Shown here: in pieces, positions 25,649-34,564 of the stretch
Layout of the letters: the number at the start of each line of letters is the position of its first letter
Numbering within the stretch: the stretch's first letter is position 1
Source of the DNA: CAZEJK01 sp964512045
GTDB taxonomy: Bacteria; Acidobacteriota; Thermoanaerobaculia; Thermoanaerobaculales; Sulfomarinibacteraceae
Reading direction: 5' to 3'
NCBI GenBank assembly: GCA_964512045.1
Contig: CAZEJK010000001.1
Location: 1 to 64,000 of the forward strand
Length of the DNA: 64,000 nucleotides
The notes under the pieces: model-generated
What the model saw: the letters and a program-made list of their open reading frames with translations, nothing else
Databases searched by the model: none
Told to the model about the DNA's origin: nothing
Translations under genes and position numbers: made by a program

Positions 25649-26380
25649 ATGTGGCGGAGCTGGTTGATCATCAGTGGAGTGGTGTTGGGCGTGCTGGTCT
25701 CGGTTGCGAGCGCTGACAGTCCTGCGCCCACCCCGGATCCAGAGAAGATCTCGGCGCTTGGGATCGAGGAGAAGGTGGACGCGGTGATCGATGCGGTGGT
25801 CAGCAGGCAGCGGGCCACCTCGTCGCTTGTCGCGAGCTTCGAGCAGCGGAAGATCAACGCCCTGCTGCTCGAGCCTGTCGTGTCGCACGGAACGTTCCGT
25901 TACGTCGCGCCGGATCAGGTGCGATGGGACTACGAGCAGCCGGAGGAGATGGTCGTGGTGTTTGCCGACGACCTCCTGACCACGTACTACCCGCAGGAAC
26001 GACGTGCCGAACGGGCGCAGATCGGCTCCCGGCAGAAACGGTTCGTCCGGTTCCTGGGCGGTACCCAGCCGCTGGACGAGCTCATGAAACAGTTCCAGAT
26101 GCAGTTCGCGGACCCGGGCGCGCCGGACCCGTATCAGATCGAGCTGACGCCGATGTCGCGGATGCTCTCCGAAAGGCTGGAGTCGATCCATGTCGAGATC
26201 CACCGTCAGCTTCTGCTGCCGGTGACGTTCGAGTACCGCGAGCCCGATGGCGACACGACCTCGTTTGCCTTCGCCGAGATTCAGCGCAACGTGCCGGTCG
26301 ATACGCAGGTGTTCGATCTCAAGCTGGGTCCGGAGGTGACGGTCGAGAGCGTGGTGGTCGGTTCGAACCCGGTGTACTGA
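25649..26380 (+). CDS. lolA: LolA-like outer-membrane lipoprotein carrier
   Basis: The ATG was set at 25649; the much longer open frame overlaps the DUF3467 gene in antisense. The 243-residue protein has a signal peptide (residues 1-22) and the LolA pattern: SSLVASFEQRKINALLLEPV, then GTFRYVAPDQVRWDYEQPEE. LolA ferries lipoproteins across the periplasm to the outer membrane, which fits a diderm with the several lipoproteins seen in this window. The stop overlaps the tgt ATG by 1 bp. Confidence 0.88.
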   Translation: MWRSWLIISGVVLGVLVSVASADSPAPTPDPEKISALGIEEKVDAVIDAVVSRQRATSSLVASFEQRKINALLLEPVVSHGTFRYVAPDQVRWDYEQPEEMVVVFADDLLTTYYPQERRAERAQIGSRQKRFVRFLGGTQPLDELMKQFQMQFADPGAPDPYQIELTPMSRMLSERLESIHVEIHRQLLLPVTFEYREPDGDTTSFAFAEIQRNVPVDTQVFDLKLGPEVTVESVVVGSNPVY

Positions 26381-27549
26381 TGCTGCCCTTCGAGGTGTCA
26401 TATCGCGATCCTGCCAGCTGTGCCAGGGCGGGCGATCTGACGACGCCGCACGGAGTCGTGCAGACCCCGGCGTTCATGCCAGTGGGGACTGCGGGAACTG
26501 TCAAGGCCTTGCCGGGCTGGGAGCTGGAGCGCATCGGGCCCGAGATGGTTCTCGCCAACACGTACCATCTCATGCTCCGGCCAGGTGTGGACGTCCTCGA
26601 GAGGCTGGGGGGCGTGCATGCGTTTATGGCATGGAACGGACCGATACTGACGGACTCGGGCGGCTACCAGGTGTACTCGCTGGCCAGTCGACGCCGGGTT
26701 GACGATGAGGGCGTGACGTTTCGCTCGCATCTGGACGGCAACGCGCATCGGATGACACCGGCGAGCGCGGTGGAGCTCCAGGTGCGTTTCGGCGTGGATG
26801 TGGCGATGGTGCTCGACGAGTGTGTCGGCTACCCGGCCGAGCGGCGCGAGCTGGAGACTGCCGTGGAACGTTCGCTCGACTGGGCTCGCACCTGCCTGGC
26901 CGAGGCCGATCGGTGGCGGCGCGATCGAGGCTGGGCAGGAGGTCTGTTCGCCATCCAGCAGGGTGGGCTCGATCCTGCACTGCGCCAACGCAGCATCGAG
27001 GGCCTCACGGGAGCCCCGTTCGACGGCTATGCGATCGGAGGGCTTGCCGTGGGGGAGCCAAGCACGGCTCTGCACGAGGGAATCGCCATGGCGGCCGAGA
27101 TGCTGCCAGAGGATCGGCCGCGGTACCTCATGGGCGTGGGGTACCCGGAGGACCTGCTGGTGGCAGTCGAACGGGGAGTGGACCTGTTCGACTGCGTGCT
27201 GCCGACCCGGTCGGCGCGCACTGGTAAGGTGTTCACCTCTCGGGGCGACCTGGTGATCAAGCACGCCCGCTTTCGCGAGGATCCGCGTCCGCTTGACCCT
27301 GCCTGTGGATGTCCGACGTGCACGCTCTATAGCCGCGGCGCGTTGCGCCATTTGTTTGTGGCAGGCGAAGCCACCTCGATGGTTCTGTTGACGATGCACA
27401 ACCTTTTCTACTTCGTGAGCTTGATGCGGAGTGCTCGGGAAGCTATCATGTCGAGCCGCTACGGCGAGTTTCGTGCTCGGGTGGTCTCGAACCGTGCGGC
27501 GCCGTGCGAGGACACGCCCGAGGCATGGAAGGAGTTCGATCATGGGTGA
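26380..27549 (+). CDS. tgt: tRNA-guanine transglycosylase
   Basis: Tgt swaps the wobble guanine of GUN-anticodon tRNAs for the queuosine precursor preQ1. The 389 residues contain VLANTYHLMLRPG, the active-site TDSGGYQVYSLA with Asp92, and the zinc site CGCPTC with a downstream His (TMHNLFYF). Length is standard. Coupled translation with lolA (1-bp overlap) and yajC (8-bp overlap) is clear; tgt-yajC-secD-secF is a common bacterial order. Confidence 0.96.
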   Translation: MLPFEVSYRDPASCARAGDLTTPHGVVQTPAFMPVGTAGTVKALPGWELERIGPEMVLANTYHLMLRPGVDVLERLGGVHAFMAWNGPILTDSGGYQVYSLASRRRVDDEGVTFRSHLDGNAHRMTPASAVELQVRFGVDVAMVLDECVGYPAERRELETAVERSLDWARTCLAEADRWRRDRGWAGGLFAIQQGGLDPALRQRSIEGLTGAPFDGYAIGGLAVGEPSTALHEGIAMAAEMLPEDRPRYLMGVGYPEDLLVAVERGVDLFDCVLPTRSARTGKVFTSRGDLVIKHARFREDPRPLDPACGCPTCTLYSRGALRHLFVAGEATSMVLLTMHNLFYFVSLMRSAREAIMSSRYGEFRARVVSNRAAPCEDTPEAWKEFDHG

Positions 27550-27841
27550 TGGGGGCTCGGGAGGCCTGCTGTTTCAGCTGGCGCCCATCTTGTTGATCTT
27601 CGCGGTGTTCTACTTCATCTTGATCCGTCCTGCGCAGAAGCAGCAGAAGCAGAAGGAGGCGATGCTGGCCGCCCTGAAGAAGGGCGACCGCGTGGTCACC
27701 TCCGGGGGAATCTACGGCACCATCGCCAGCGTCGAGGATCAGTCGGTGCATCTGCGGATCGCCGACAACGTCAAGATCCGCGTGGCACGGAACGCCATCG
27801 GTGGCCTGGTGGACGGCGACGGCGGTCAGACCAAGGAGTGA
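27542..27841 (+). CDS. yajC: Sec translocon accessory subunit YajC
   Basis: A 99-residue protein with one N-terminal transmembrane helix (LAPILLIFAVFYFILIRPAQ) and the YajC core KKGDRVVTSGGIYGTIASV. The ATG at 27542 lies inside the end of tgt, behind AAGGAG. YajC associates with SecDF at the inner membrane. Confidence 0.95.
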   Translation: MGDGGSGGLLFQLAPILLIFAVFYFILIRPAQKQQKQKEAMLAALKKGDRVVTSGGIYGTIASVEDQSVHLRIADNVKIRVARNAIGGLVDGDGGQTKE

Positions 27842-27915
27842 TCGCTACGGCGTCGAGTGTGCGGGCTCCAAGCGCGGGGTCGTACCGAGACGTCAGAGTG
27901 TAATCGGAGGCGAGA

Positions 27916-29469
27916 GTGGACAGGAAAGTCGTGTGGCGGATCGTGGTGATTGTCGTGGTGGTCGTTCTGGCCGCCGTGTCCGTGTATCCGCCCGAAGAGC
28001 GGATCAAGCTGGGGCTCGATCTGCGAGGTGGGATTCACCTCGTGATGAAGGTCCATACCGATGACACCCTGGAGGCGGAGCTTGAGGACGCGGCGCTGAG
28101 GCTCCGTGACCAGGCCGCTGACGAGGGGATGGAGCTGGGCGCCAGTGAGGTGAACGTCGCAAGCGCGGGGTTCACGGTGCGGGTGCCGAGCGGCATCGAC
28201 GCTGACGTCCTCGACGACATCGCCAGCGGCTACCTGCGTGACTTCAACGTGCAGCGGAGAGCCGGCGAGTGGACGTTCACGCTTCCCGAGAACGTCGTGC
28301 AGGAGATCCGCGTGCAGGCGGTCCGGACCGCCAAGGAGACGATCACCAACCGCGTCGACGAGTTCGGCGTTGCGGAGCCGGTGATCCAGACCCAGGAGGA
28401 GAAGGAGCGGATCCTCGTTCAGCTGCCCGGGGTCGATGACCCGGCGCGCGTCAAGGAGCTGATCTCCGACACCGCATTCTTGGAGCTCAAGGAGGTCCTC
28501 GCAGGGCCTGCGGGGAACCGCAGCAGCCTGCTCGCGAGCTTCGGCGGCTCGGTGCCGAGCGATGGCGAGGTGGTCAAGGGCGACCCGGGCGCCATGGACG
28601 CGCCCGAGACGTACTACCTCGTGCGCAAGTCGGCGATCATCACCGGACGGGAGCTGCGGACCGCACAGCGGAGTCAGGACCGGTACGGCTCTCCGGCGGT
28701 GAGCTTCAGCCTGATCAACGCGGCGGCAGAGAAGTTCGGGAGGTTCACCGCCTCGCACATCGGCTCGAACATGGCGATCATCCTCGACGACCGGGTCGTC
28801 TCCGCTCCGACCATCCAGGATCAGATCCGCGACGAGGGGATCATCACCGGCGCCTTCACGATGCAGGAGGCGGAGGACCTGGCGTTGAGCCTTCGCGCCG
28901 GTGCGCTGCCGGCGGCGATCACGTACCTCGAGGAGCGGACCGTGGGACCGTCCCTCGGCCGAGACTCGATCGTCCGCGGCGTGCGCGCGGCGGTCTTCGG
29001 TCTGGCGCTGGTGATGGTCTTCATGCTGGTGTACTACCGTCTGTCGGGGATCAATGCCAATGTCGCCCTGATCTTGAACCTTCTCCTCTTGTTGGGCGTC
29101 CTGGCGTACTTCGGGGGAACCCTGACGCTTCCGGGCATCGCCGGTGTCATCCTGACGATCGGCATGGCGGTGGATGCGAACGTGCTGATCTTCCAGCGTA
29201 TCCGCGAGGAGCTCAAGATCGGCAAGACCGTCCGCTCGGCGGTGGAGGTCGGGTTCTCGCGAGCGTTCGGGACCATCCTGGACGCCAACGTCACGACCCT
29301 GATCGCCGCCCTGTTTCTGTTCAACTTCGGCACCGGACCTGTGAAGGGCTTCGCAGTGACGCTGTCGATCGGTATCGTGGCGAGCATGTTCACTGCAGTG
29401 TTCGTCTCGCGCACGATCTTCATGTTCCTCCTGCGCGGTACGGGTCGCGTGGAGTCGCTGAGCATCTAG
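27916..29469 (+). CDS. secD: Protein-export membrane protein SecD
   Basis: The 517-residue protein has the SecD hallmark GLDLRGGIHLVM after the first transmembrane helix, a large P1 periplasmic domain (about residues 40-330), and five closely spaced helices in the last third, with the GMAVDANVLIFQRIREE motif needed for proton-driven pulling. GGAGGCGAGAG precedes GTG 27916. SecD works with SecF and YajC to finish export through SecYEG. Confidence 0.96.
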   Translation: MDRKVVWRIVVIVVVVVLAAVSVYPPEERIKLGLDLRGGIHLVMKVHTDDTLEAELEDAALRLRDQAADEGMELGASEVNVASAGFTVRVPSGIDADVLDDIASGYLRDFNVQRRAGEWTFTLPENVVQEIRVQAVRTAKETITNRVDEFGVAEPVIQTQEEKERILVQLPGVDDPARVKELISDTAFLELKEVLAGPAGNRSSLLASFGGSVPSDGEVVKGDPGAMDAPETYYLVRKSAIITGRELRTAQRSQDRYGSPAVSFSLINAAAEKFGRFTASHIGSNMAIILDDRVVSAPTIQDQIRDEGIITGAFTMQEAEDLALSLRAGALPAAITYLEERTVGPSLGRDSIVRGVRAAVFGLALVMVFMLVYYRLSGINANVALILNLLLLLGVLAYFGGTLTLPGIAGVILTIGMAVDANVLIFQRIREELKIGKTVRSAVEVGFSRAFGTILDANVTTLIAALFLFNFGTGPVKGFAVTLSIGIVASMFTAVFVSRTIFMFLLRGTGRVESLSI

Positions 29470-29575
29470 GACGGTCGGAGTTGGAACGGACCATGAACGT
29501 CGCACACTGGCGGTCCAAGGTACGGGACGGATCTCGTACGCGCCCGAGCCGTGGTCTCGGGGCAGGAGTCTGACT

Positions 29576-30745
29576 ATGAAGCTGTTCGAGGAAACCAACA
29601 TCCCCTTTCTCCACTACCGCCACATCGCAGGCATAATCGCCACGCTGCTGGTGCTCGCCAGTCTCGGACTGATCTTCTTCGGTCCGGGGCTGAACCTCGG
29701 GATCGACTTCGTCGGCGGCACGCAGGTCACGCTGAAGTTCGTGGAGTCGCCGGAGCTCAGCCGGATGCGGAGCACGCTCGAAGGCCTGGTGGGCGACGCG
29801 GTTGTCCAGCGGTTCGACGAGCCCGAGAAGCACGAGCTGCTGATCCGGCTGGAGAACATCGGTGAGGAGGGTGACTTCACTGCGCGCATTCTCGAGGTCC
29901 TCGATGCCGAGTACAACTCGGACCTGGAGGGCTCGTTCGACCTGAACCGAGGGGGGTCGGAAGAGCTGACCAGCATGCTGGTGGAGGCGGATCCCGATGG
30001 AGTGGGCGGCAGTCCGGAGGCTCGCGAGGAGCACTACGAGCCGATGGCGGACGCGGTCCTCGAGTATCGCAAGAGAGAGGGGATCTTCGCGTCTCCACAG
30101 GCGCTCGACGAGGTTTCGGGCCTGAGCCAGAAGGTCAGAGGCTATCTCGAGTCCGTGACAGCCGCGGGCGAGTTCGCGCTGCTCGGGGCGGAGAGCGTGG
30201 GCCCGGCGGTGGGCGTCGACCTTCGCAGGAAGGCGTGGCAGGCGGTCATCTTCTCGCTGGTCGGCATGCTCCTGTACATCTGGATCCGGTTCCAGCTGCC
30301 GTATGGTATTGGGGCGGTGGTCGCACTGTTCCACGACGTCATTCTGACCCTGGGGGCGCTGTCGTTGACCCAGCGCGAGCTCAGCATCCCGACCATCGCG
30401 GCGCTGCTGACCCTTGTGGGGTACTCGGTGAACGACACGGTCGTGGTGTTCGATCGAGTGCGTGAGAACCTGCGTCTGTCGCGCAGCAACGATCTGACCG
30501 CTCTCATGAACCAGTCGATCAACCAGATGCTATCGCGGACCCTGATTACCTCCGGGACCACGGCGTTGGTCGTCCTGTGCCTCTATCTGTTCGGAGGCGA
30601 CGTGATCAACACGTTTGCTTTCGTGCTTCTGATTGGCATCCTCGTTGGAACGTACTCGTCGGTCTTTGTCGCCTCGCCAGTGGCGCTGGAGATGACCAAG
30701 GGATTGCAGCGGATGCGCGCCGGCAAGCGGCGCCGTGCCGCCTGA
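29576..30745 (+). CDS. secF: Protein-export membrane protein SecF with enlarged periplasmic domain
   Basis: SecF features include GLNLGIDFVGGTQVTLKF after the first helix and TLVGYSVNDTVVVFDRVREN. At 389 residues it is about 70-80 longer than typical SecF. The extra sequence is an insertion at about residues 95-190, between helix 1 and helix 2. Part of it looks like a helix-hairpin-helix segment (GIFASPQALDEVSGLSQ). I recall similar insertions in Acidobacteriota SecF but cannot check this here. It lies 106 bp after secD. Confidence 0.95.
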   Translation: MKLFEETNIPFLHYRHIAGIIATLLVLASLGLIFFGPGLNLGIDFVGGTQVTLKFVESPELSRMRSTLEGLVGDAVVQRFDEPEKHELLIRLENIGEEGDFTARILEVLDAEYNSDLEGSFDLNRGGSEELTSMLVEADPDGVGGSPEAREEHYEPMADAVLEYRKREGIFASPQALDEVSGLSQKVRGYLESVTAAGEFALLGAESVGPAVGVDLRRKAWQAVIFSLVGMLLYIWIRFQLPYGIGAVVALFHDVILTLGALSLTQRELSIPTIAALLTLVGYSVNDTVVVFDRVRENLRLSRSNDLTALMNQSINQMLSRTLITSGTTALVVLCLYLFGGDVINTFAFVLLIGILVGTYSSVFVASPVALEMTKGLQRMRAGKRRRAA

Positions 30746-30900
30746 CACGTCCGTCGAGCCCGTTTGACGTCCTGCGTAAGGTCGAGGCTTCCGTCCATTA
30801 TCGATGGCTCGAGCCGGGCGGTTGGCGGACCGCATGACCACGAGCGCTGTGTCGTGCAGGATCGCTCCGTCCGCCGCGAACAGTCGCGTCGACCGTGGCG

Positions 30901-30906
30901 TACAAT
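30901..30906 (+). promoter_or_regulatory. -10 box placing transcript start at the rel start codon
   Basis: TACAAT within TGGCGTACAATCG ends 6 nt before ATG 30913, so +1 coincides with the start codon. There is no Shine-Dalgarno. The same TGGCGTACAATCG string recurs before the 51578 gene. Confidence 0.5.
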
Positions 30907-30912
30907 CGAAGG

Positions 30913-33099
30913 ATGGATGGGTCGGCGTCTAAGGTACGGATTGAGAGCATCCTCGCTGCGGTCGAGGCGTACCGGCCGGAGATGGACGAGGAGCTGCTCC
31001 GTCGCGCCTACGTGTTCGCGGCGAACCGGCATCGGGGTCAGCTCCGTCTTTCCGGCGAGCCGTACCTCTCGCACCCGCTCCACGTCGCGAAGATCCTCAC
31101 TGAGCTGGAGCTCGACGAGGTGGCGGTCGCGACCGGCATGCTCCACGACCTGCTCGAGGATACCCAGACCTCTCGGGACGAGCTGCAGGAGGCGTTCGGG
31201 GAGCAGATCTCGGGCCTGGTGGAGGCGTTGACGAAGATCTCGACGTTCGAGAGCACCTACGCTGCCAGGGAGGCGAGCGAGGCGGAGAGCTTCCGGCGAC
31301 TTCTGCTGGCGTCAGTGGACGACGTGCGGGTCATTCTGGTCAAGCTTGCCGATCGTCTCCACAATATGCGGACGCTCGAGTACCTGAACCGTTCCCGTCA
31401 GCTGTCGATCGCTCGGGAGACCTTACAGATCTATGCACCGATTGCAAACCGGCTCGGAATCGGAACGGTGAAGGAAGAGCTGCAAGATCTGTGCTTCCGT
31501 TTTCTCGAGCCCCAGCAGTACGGACGCCTGCAGGCCGCGGTGCGCGACAGGAGGGAGGCGGCACACCGTTGGTTCCAGGAGATCCAGTCCACCGTGCACG
31601 AGCTTCTTGAGCACAACGGGATTCATGCAACGGTCTTCGGGCGGATCAAGCATCTGTACTCCGTGTGGGACAAGCTCCAACGTCAGAACGTCGATGTGAC
31701 GTCAGTGTTCGATTTCCTGGCGTTTCGGGTGGTGGTGGAGACGGTGGCGGACTGCTACGCGATCTTGGGGTTGATCCATCAGCTGTGGTCGCCGGTACCC
31801 GGCCGTATCAAGGACTACATCGCGATTCCAAAGCCGAACGGCTACCAGTCGCTGCACACGTCGGTGGTTGGCCCGGAGGGCCAGCCGTTCGAGATCCAGA
31901 TCCGTACCCATGAGATGCACAGGTTGGCCGAGTACGGGATTGCGGCGCACTGGAGCTACAAGGAGAAGGGCTCGCGGGAGACTGCAGATGACTCGCGGGT
32001 GACGTGGCTTCGCGGGATTCTGGACCAGACGGAAGGCTCGACGCCGCGCGAGTTCCTGGACACGCTGCGCCTGGATCTGTACGCCGACGAGGTCTACAGC
32101 TTCACGCCCACAGGACAGGTGCTCGCCTTTCCCCGGGGCGCGACGGTGCTCGACTTCGCCTACAAGGTGCACACGGACGTGGGTCATCGGTGTACCGGCG
32201 CGCGTCTCTCGGGCCGTTGGGTGCCGATTCGCACCCAGCTCCGCAACGGCGACATCGTCGAGATCGTGACCTCCCCGAGCCAGCAACCGAGCCGAGGGTG
32301 GTTGGATCTGGTTGCAACCAGCAGAGCCCGCTCGAAGATCCGGGCCTGGCTCAAGAGAGAGGAGAAGCGCCGAGCCGTGGAGATCGGTCGCCGCCTGCTG
32401 GAGCGCGAGCTGCGGCGCGTCGGCTCATCGCTGAAGGCGTTTCTGGACTCTGGGGACCTGCAGCACACTTTGCATGCCCACGGTTACTCGCGGGAGGAGG
32501 ATCTCTGCGCTGCGATCGGCTTTGGGCGTCTGACAGCCAGCACGTTGGCTGTGCAGTTCGTGGCAGTGCCTGATGAACCAGAGGCGCGAGACGAGGGTCG
32601 ATTCGAGCCAGTCGAGACAGGACGACGCGAGTCGGCGCCCCCGCTCGAGGTGACCGGAGAGAGCGACTTCCTGGCCTATCTGGCGCGCTGCTGCAGCCCG
32701 GTTCCCGGAGAGGAGATCGTCGGGTATGTCACCAGGGGTAAAGGAGTGGCAGTGCACTCGCGCTGGTGTCCGAACGTTCGTCAGCTGCGGGAGCATCCGG
32801 AACGCGGGATCGACGTGGCCTGGGCCGAGTCGACCCTGAACGGGACCAACGGTACGTCTCGCGTCGGCCTCCATGTGACCTACGACGATCTCGGCGGAAT
32901 GCTGGGGACGATCTGCAACGTCATCGAGGAGGAGCGTGCACAGATCGTGAGCTGTCAGCAGCGGTCGGCGCGTCGGGGGACGACGGCTGCAGTTGTCATC
33001 GAGGTGCGCGAGGCGCTCCAGCTGCGCAGAGTTCTGGCCAAGCTCGAGCAGATTCAAGGTGTCTCGAGTGTGGAGCGGAGAAGAGGTGTAAGGCGTTGA
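30913..33099 (+). CDS. rel: Bifunctional (p)ppGpp synthetase/hydrolase (Rel/SpoT family)
   Basis: The 728 residues hold all family domains: the HD hydrolase (SHPLHVAKIL, GMLHDLLEDT, KLADRLHNMRTLE), the synthetase (about 230-360), TGS (about 390-450), and a C-terminal ACT domain (about 650-728). In the synthetase region the motif GRIKDYIAIPKPNGYQSLHT carries RxKD rather than ExDD, the mark of bifunctional Rel rather than RelA. It makes and degrades the alarmone (p)ppGpp. ATG 30913 was preferred to GTG 30895 because the TACAAT box lies between them. Confidence 0.95.
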   Translation: MDGSASKVRIESILAAVEAYRPEMDEELLRRAYVFAANRHRGQLRLSGEPYLSHPLHVAKILTELELDEVAVATGMLHDLLEDTQTSRDELQEAFGEQISGLVEALTKISTFESTYAAREASEAESFRRLLLASVDDVRVILVKLADRLHNMRTLEYLNRSRQLSIARETLQIYAPIANRLGIGTVKEELQDLCFRFLEPQQYGRLQAAVRDRREAAHRWFQEIQSTVHELLEHNGIHATVFGRIKHLYSVWDKLQRQNVDVTSVFDFLAFRVVVETVADCYAILGLIHQLWSPVPGRIKDYIAIPKPNGYQSLHTSVVGPEGQPFEIQIRTHEMHRLAEYGIAAHWSYKEKGSRETADDSRVTWLRGILDQTEGSTPREFLDTLRLDLYADEVYSFTPTGQVLAFPRGATVLDFAYKVHTDVGHRCTGARLSGRWVPIRTQLRNGDIVEIVTSPSQQPSRGWLDLVATSRARSKIRAWLKREEKRRAVEIGRRLLERELRRVGSSLKAFLDSGDLQHTLHAHGYSREEDLCAAIGFGRLTASTLAVQFVAVPDEPEARDEGRFEPVETGRRESAPPLEVTGESDFLAYLARCCSPVPGEEIVGYVTRGKGVAVHSRWCPNVRQLREHPERGIDVAWAESTLNGTNGTSRVGLHVTYDDLGGMLGTICNVIEEERAQIVSCQQRSARRGTTAAVVIEVREALQLRRVLAKLEQIQGVSSVERRRGVRR

Positions 33100-33424
33100 T
33101 AAATAGATGTTTGAATGGGTTTTTCGGATCGAGGCCGGCGTCGAGTCTCAGGACCGTACGGTGGTAGTTTCCGTCCGAGTTTCAGGTGCAGCGTTGTCGC
33201 GGTTAGTGTGCGATGTTGGCGTGGTATTCGTGTGCGATTGTGGCCGATGCGGTCGCCTTTGGTCGTCGAATGATGGAGTATTGGTGATCGATTGATTCGG
33301 GATTGGCGGAGCAATCATGGAGCAAAGGGTTGGGATTGGCGCCGGATTGATGACCGCGGCAAAGGGTGAAACCGGGGTTATTCTGATCTGCATCACAGAC
33401 GTAAAACCATTTGCGCCGAGAATC
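33100..33424. other. Long AT-richer, G/T-rich intergenic region upstream of pilM
   Basis: No coding region is supported. The plus strand is G/T-rich and clearly less GC-rich than the rest of the window. It holds imperfect direct repeats: GTGTGCGATGTTGGC at 33208-33222 against GTGTGCGATTGTGGC at 33231-33245, and GGGATTGGCG twice (33299-33308 and 33332-33341). Its last part carries a CRP-like site. Confidence 0.6.
33382..33397. promoter_or_regulatory. CRP-like binding site upstream of pilM
   Basis: TCTGA-TCTGCA-TCACA matches the consensus TGTGA-N6-TCACA at 9 of 10 positions. Its centre, 33389.5, lies about 70 bp upstream of the predicted transcript start (near 33460), a spacing used by class I CRP activation in enterobacteria. 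Confidence 0.45.
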
Positions 33425-33453
33425 TTGACAGTGTGGTACCCGTTTGCTAGCCT
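33425..33453 (+). promoter_or_regulatory. Sigma-70-like promoter of the pilMNOPQ operon
   Basis: TTGACA (33425-33430), a 17-bp spacer and TAGCCT (33448-33453). It would start transcription near 33460, leaving a 51-nt leader before the pilM GTG. This is the best -35 box noticed in the window. Confidence 0.65.
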
Positions 33454-33510
33454 GAGTTGAGAGGCGACATGGAAACGATATCCAAATCCCGCGGAATCAG
33501 GGTGTAAGCC

Positions 33511-34560
33511 GTGTTTGGAAAACGCAAAAAGCAGATCGTTGGTTGTGACGTTGGTTCCTCAGCGGTCAAGCTCGTCGAGCTGAAGCCCATGCGGAACGGA
33601 GAGTTCCAGCTTGTCCACGCGGCGATTGCTTCTCTTTCCGGGGAGGCGATCGTTGACGGCGCCATAATGGACTCCTCACTGGTTGTCGAGACGTTGTCTC
33701 GATTGGTCGCGGAGAACAACGTCAAGTCCGCCAGTTTTGGGACGGCTGTTTCCGGGCACTCTGTGATTATCAAGAAGATTCAGCTGCCCACCATGTCGGA
33801 GACCGAGCTTGCCGAGTCTATCCAATGGGAAGCCGAGCAGTACATTCCGTTCGACATCAACGATGTCAATCTGGACTACGTGATCTTGGACGACTCTGAT
33901 GTCGAGACGATGGATGTGCTTCTGGTTGCCGTGAAGAAGGACAAGATCGCGGATTATACCTCGGTTCTGGTCCAGGCTGGGAAGCAACCTGCACTAGTCG
34001 ATGTGGACGTCTTTGCGGTGCAGAACGCGTATGAGACCAACTATCCACTCGGCGAGGAGACGTTTGCCCTGGTGAACGTTGGCGCCTCGGTGATGAACAT
34101 CAATGTGATCGACAATGGGCGATCTGTGTTCTGGCGTGACGTCGCATTTGGTGGTAATCAGTACACTGAAGCGATCCAGCGCGAGCTGAACCTGACCCGT
34201 GAAGATGCGGAGAGCTTGAAGCTTGGAGAGCGGGTTGGGGATCATACGATTCAGCAGGTTGCCGGAGTGCTGAACAGCGTTTCGGAGGACCTTGCGGCGG
34301 AGCTCCAGAAGACAGTGGATTTCTTCGTTGCAACGTCGTCGGTTGATCGTCTGGACAAGATCTGCTTGGCCGGCGGAAGCTCGCAGATATTGAACCTGGA
34401 GTCGATTCTGAGCGAGAGGTTTCAGGTCCCTGTCGAGATCATGAACCCGTTCCAGAACATCCGGTATAGCGAGTCGGATTTTGATCCGGAGTGGATCAAT
34501 CGGCATGCGCCCGCCATGGCGGTAGCCGTCGGTCTGGCAATACGGCAGGTCGGGGAGTGA
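33511..34560 (+). CDS. pilM: Type IV pilus assembly protein PilM
   Basis: A 349-residue actin-like ATPase that forms the cytoplasmic ring of the pilus alignment complex and binds the PilN N-terminus. The first nucleotide-binding segment is GCDVGSSAVKLVELK, and LAGGSSQILNLESIL matches the adenosine-binding region. The GTG start follows CAGGGTG. The codon usage looks somewhat more AT-rich than in its neighbours. It is followed 4 bp later by pilN. Confidence 0.94.
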   Translation: MFGKRKKQIVGCDVGSSAVKLVELKPMRNGEFQLVHAAIASLSGEAIVDGAIMDSSLVVETLSRLVAENNVKSASFGTAVSGHSVIIKKIQLPTMSETELAESIQWEAEQYIPFDINDVNLDYVILDDSDVETMDVLLVAVKKDKIADYTSVLVQAGKQPALVDVDVFAVQNAYETNYPLGEETFALVNVGASVMNINVIDNGRSVFWRDVAFGGNQYTEAIQRELNLTREDAESLKLGERVGDHTIQQVAGVLNSVSEDLAAELQKTVDFFVATSSVDRLDKICLAGGSSQILNLESILSERFQVPVEIMNPFQNIRYSESDFDPEWINRHAPAMAVAVGLAIRQVGE

Positions 34561-34564
34561 CACC

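Noticed and set aside
26356..26372. GGTTCGAACCC resembling a tRNA T-arm
   Set aside because: It is the coding sequence of the LolA C-terminus; no acceptor or anticodon stems surround it.
28035..29601. 591-codon minus-strand frame opposite secD
   Set aside because: Shadow frame of secD with Arg/His/Asp-rich composition; secD is unmistakable on the other strand.
33107..33295. 62-codon open frame in the spacer upstream of pilM
   Set aside because: Cysteine/valine-rich without similarity or ribosome site; the region is better explained as regulatory.
33350..33420. Possible c-di-GMP riboswitch (GGCAAAGGG, AACCGGGGTTA) before pilM
   Set aside because: The fragments resemble parts of the GEMM consensus, but pairing stems could not be formed by eye and the likely promoter lies downstream of them.
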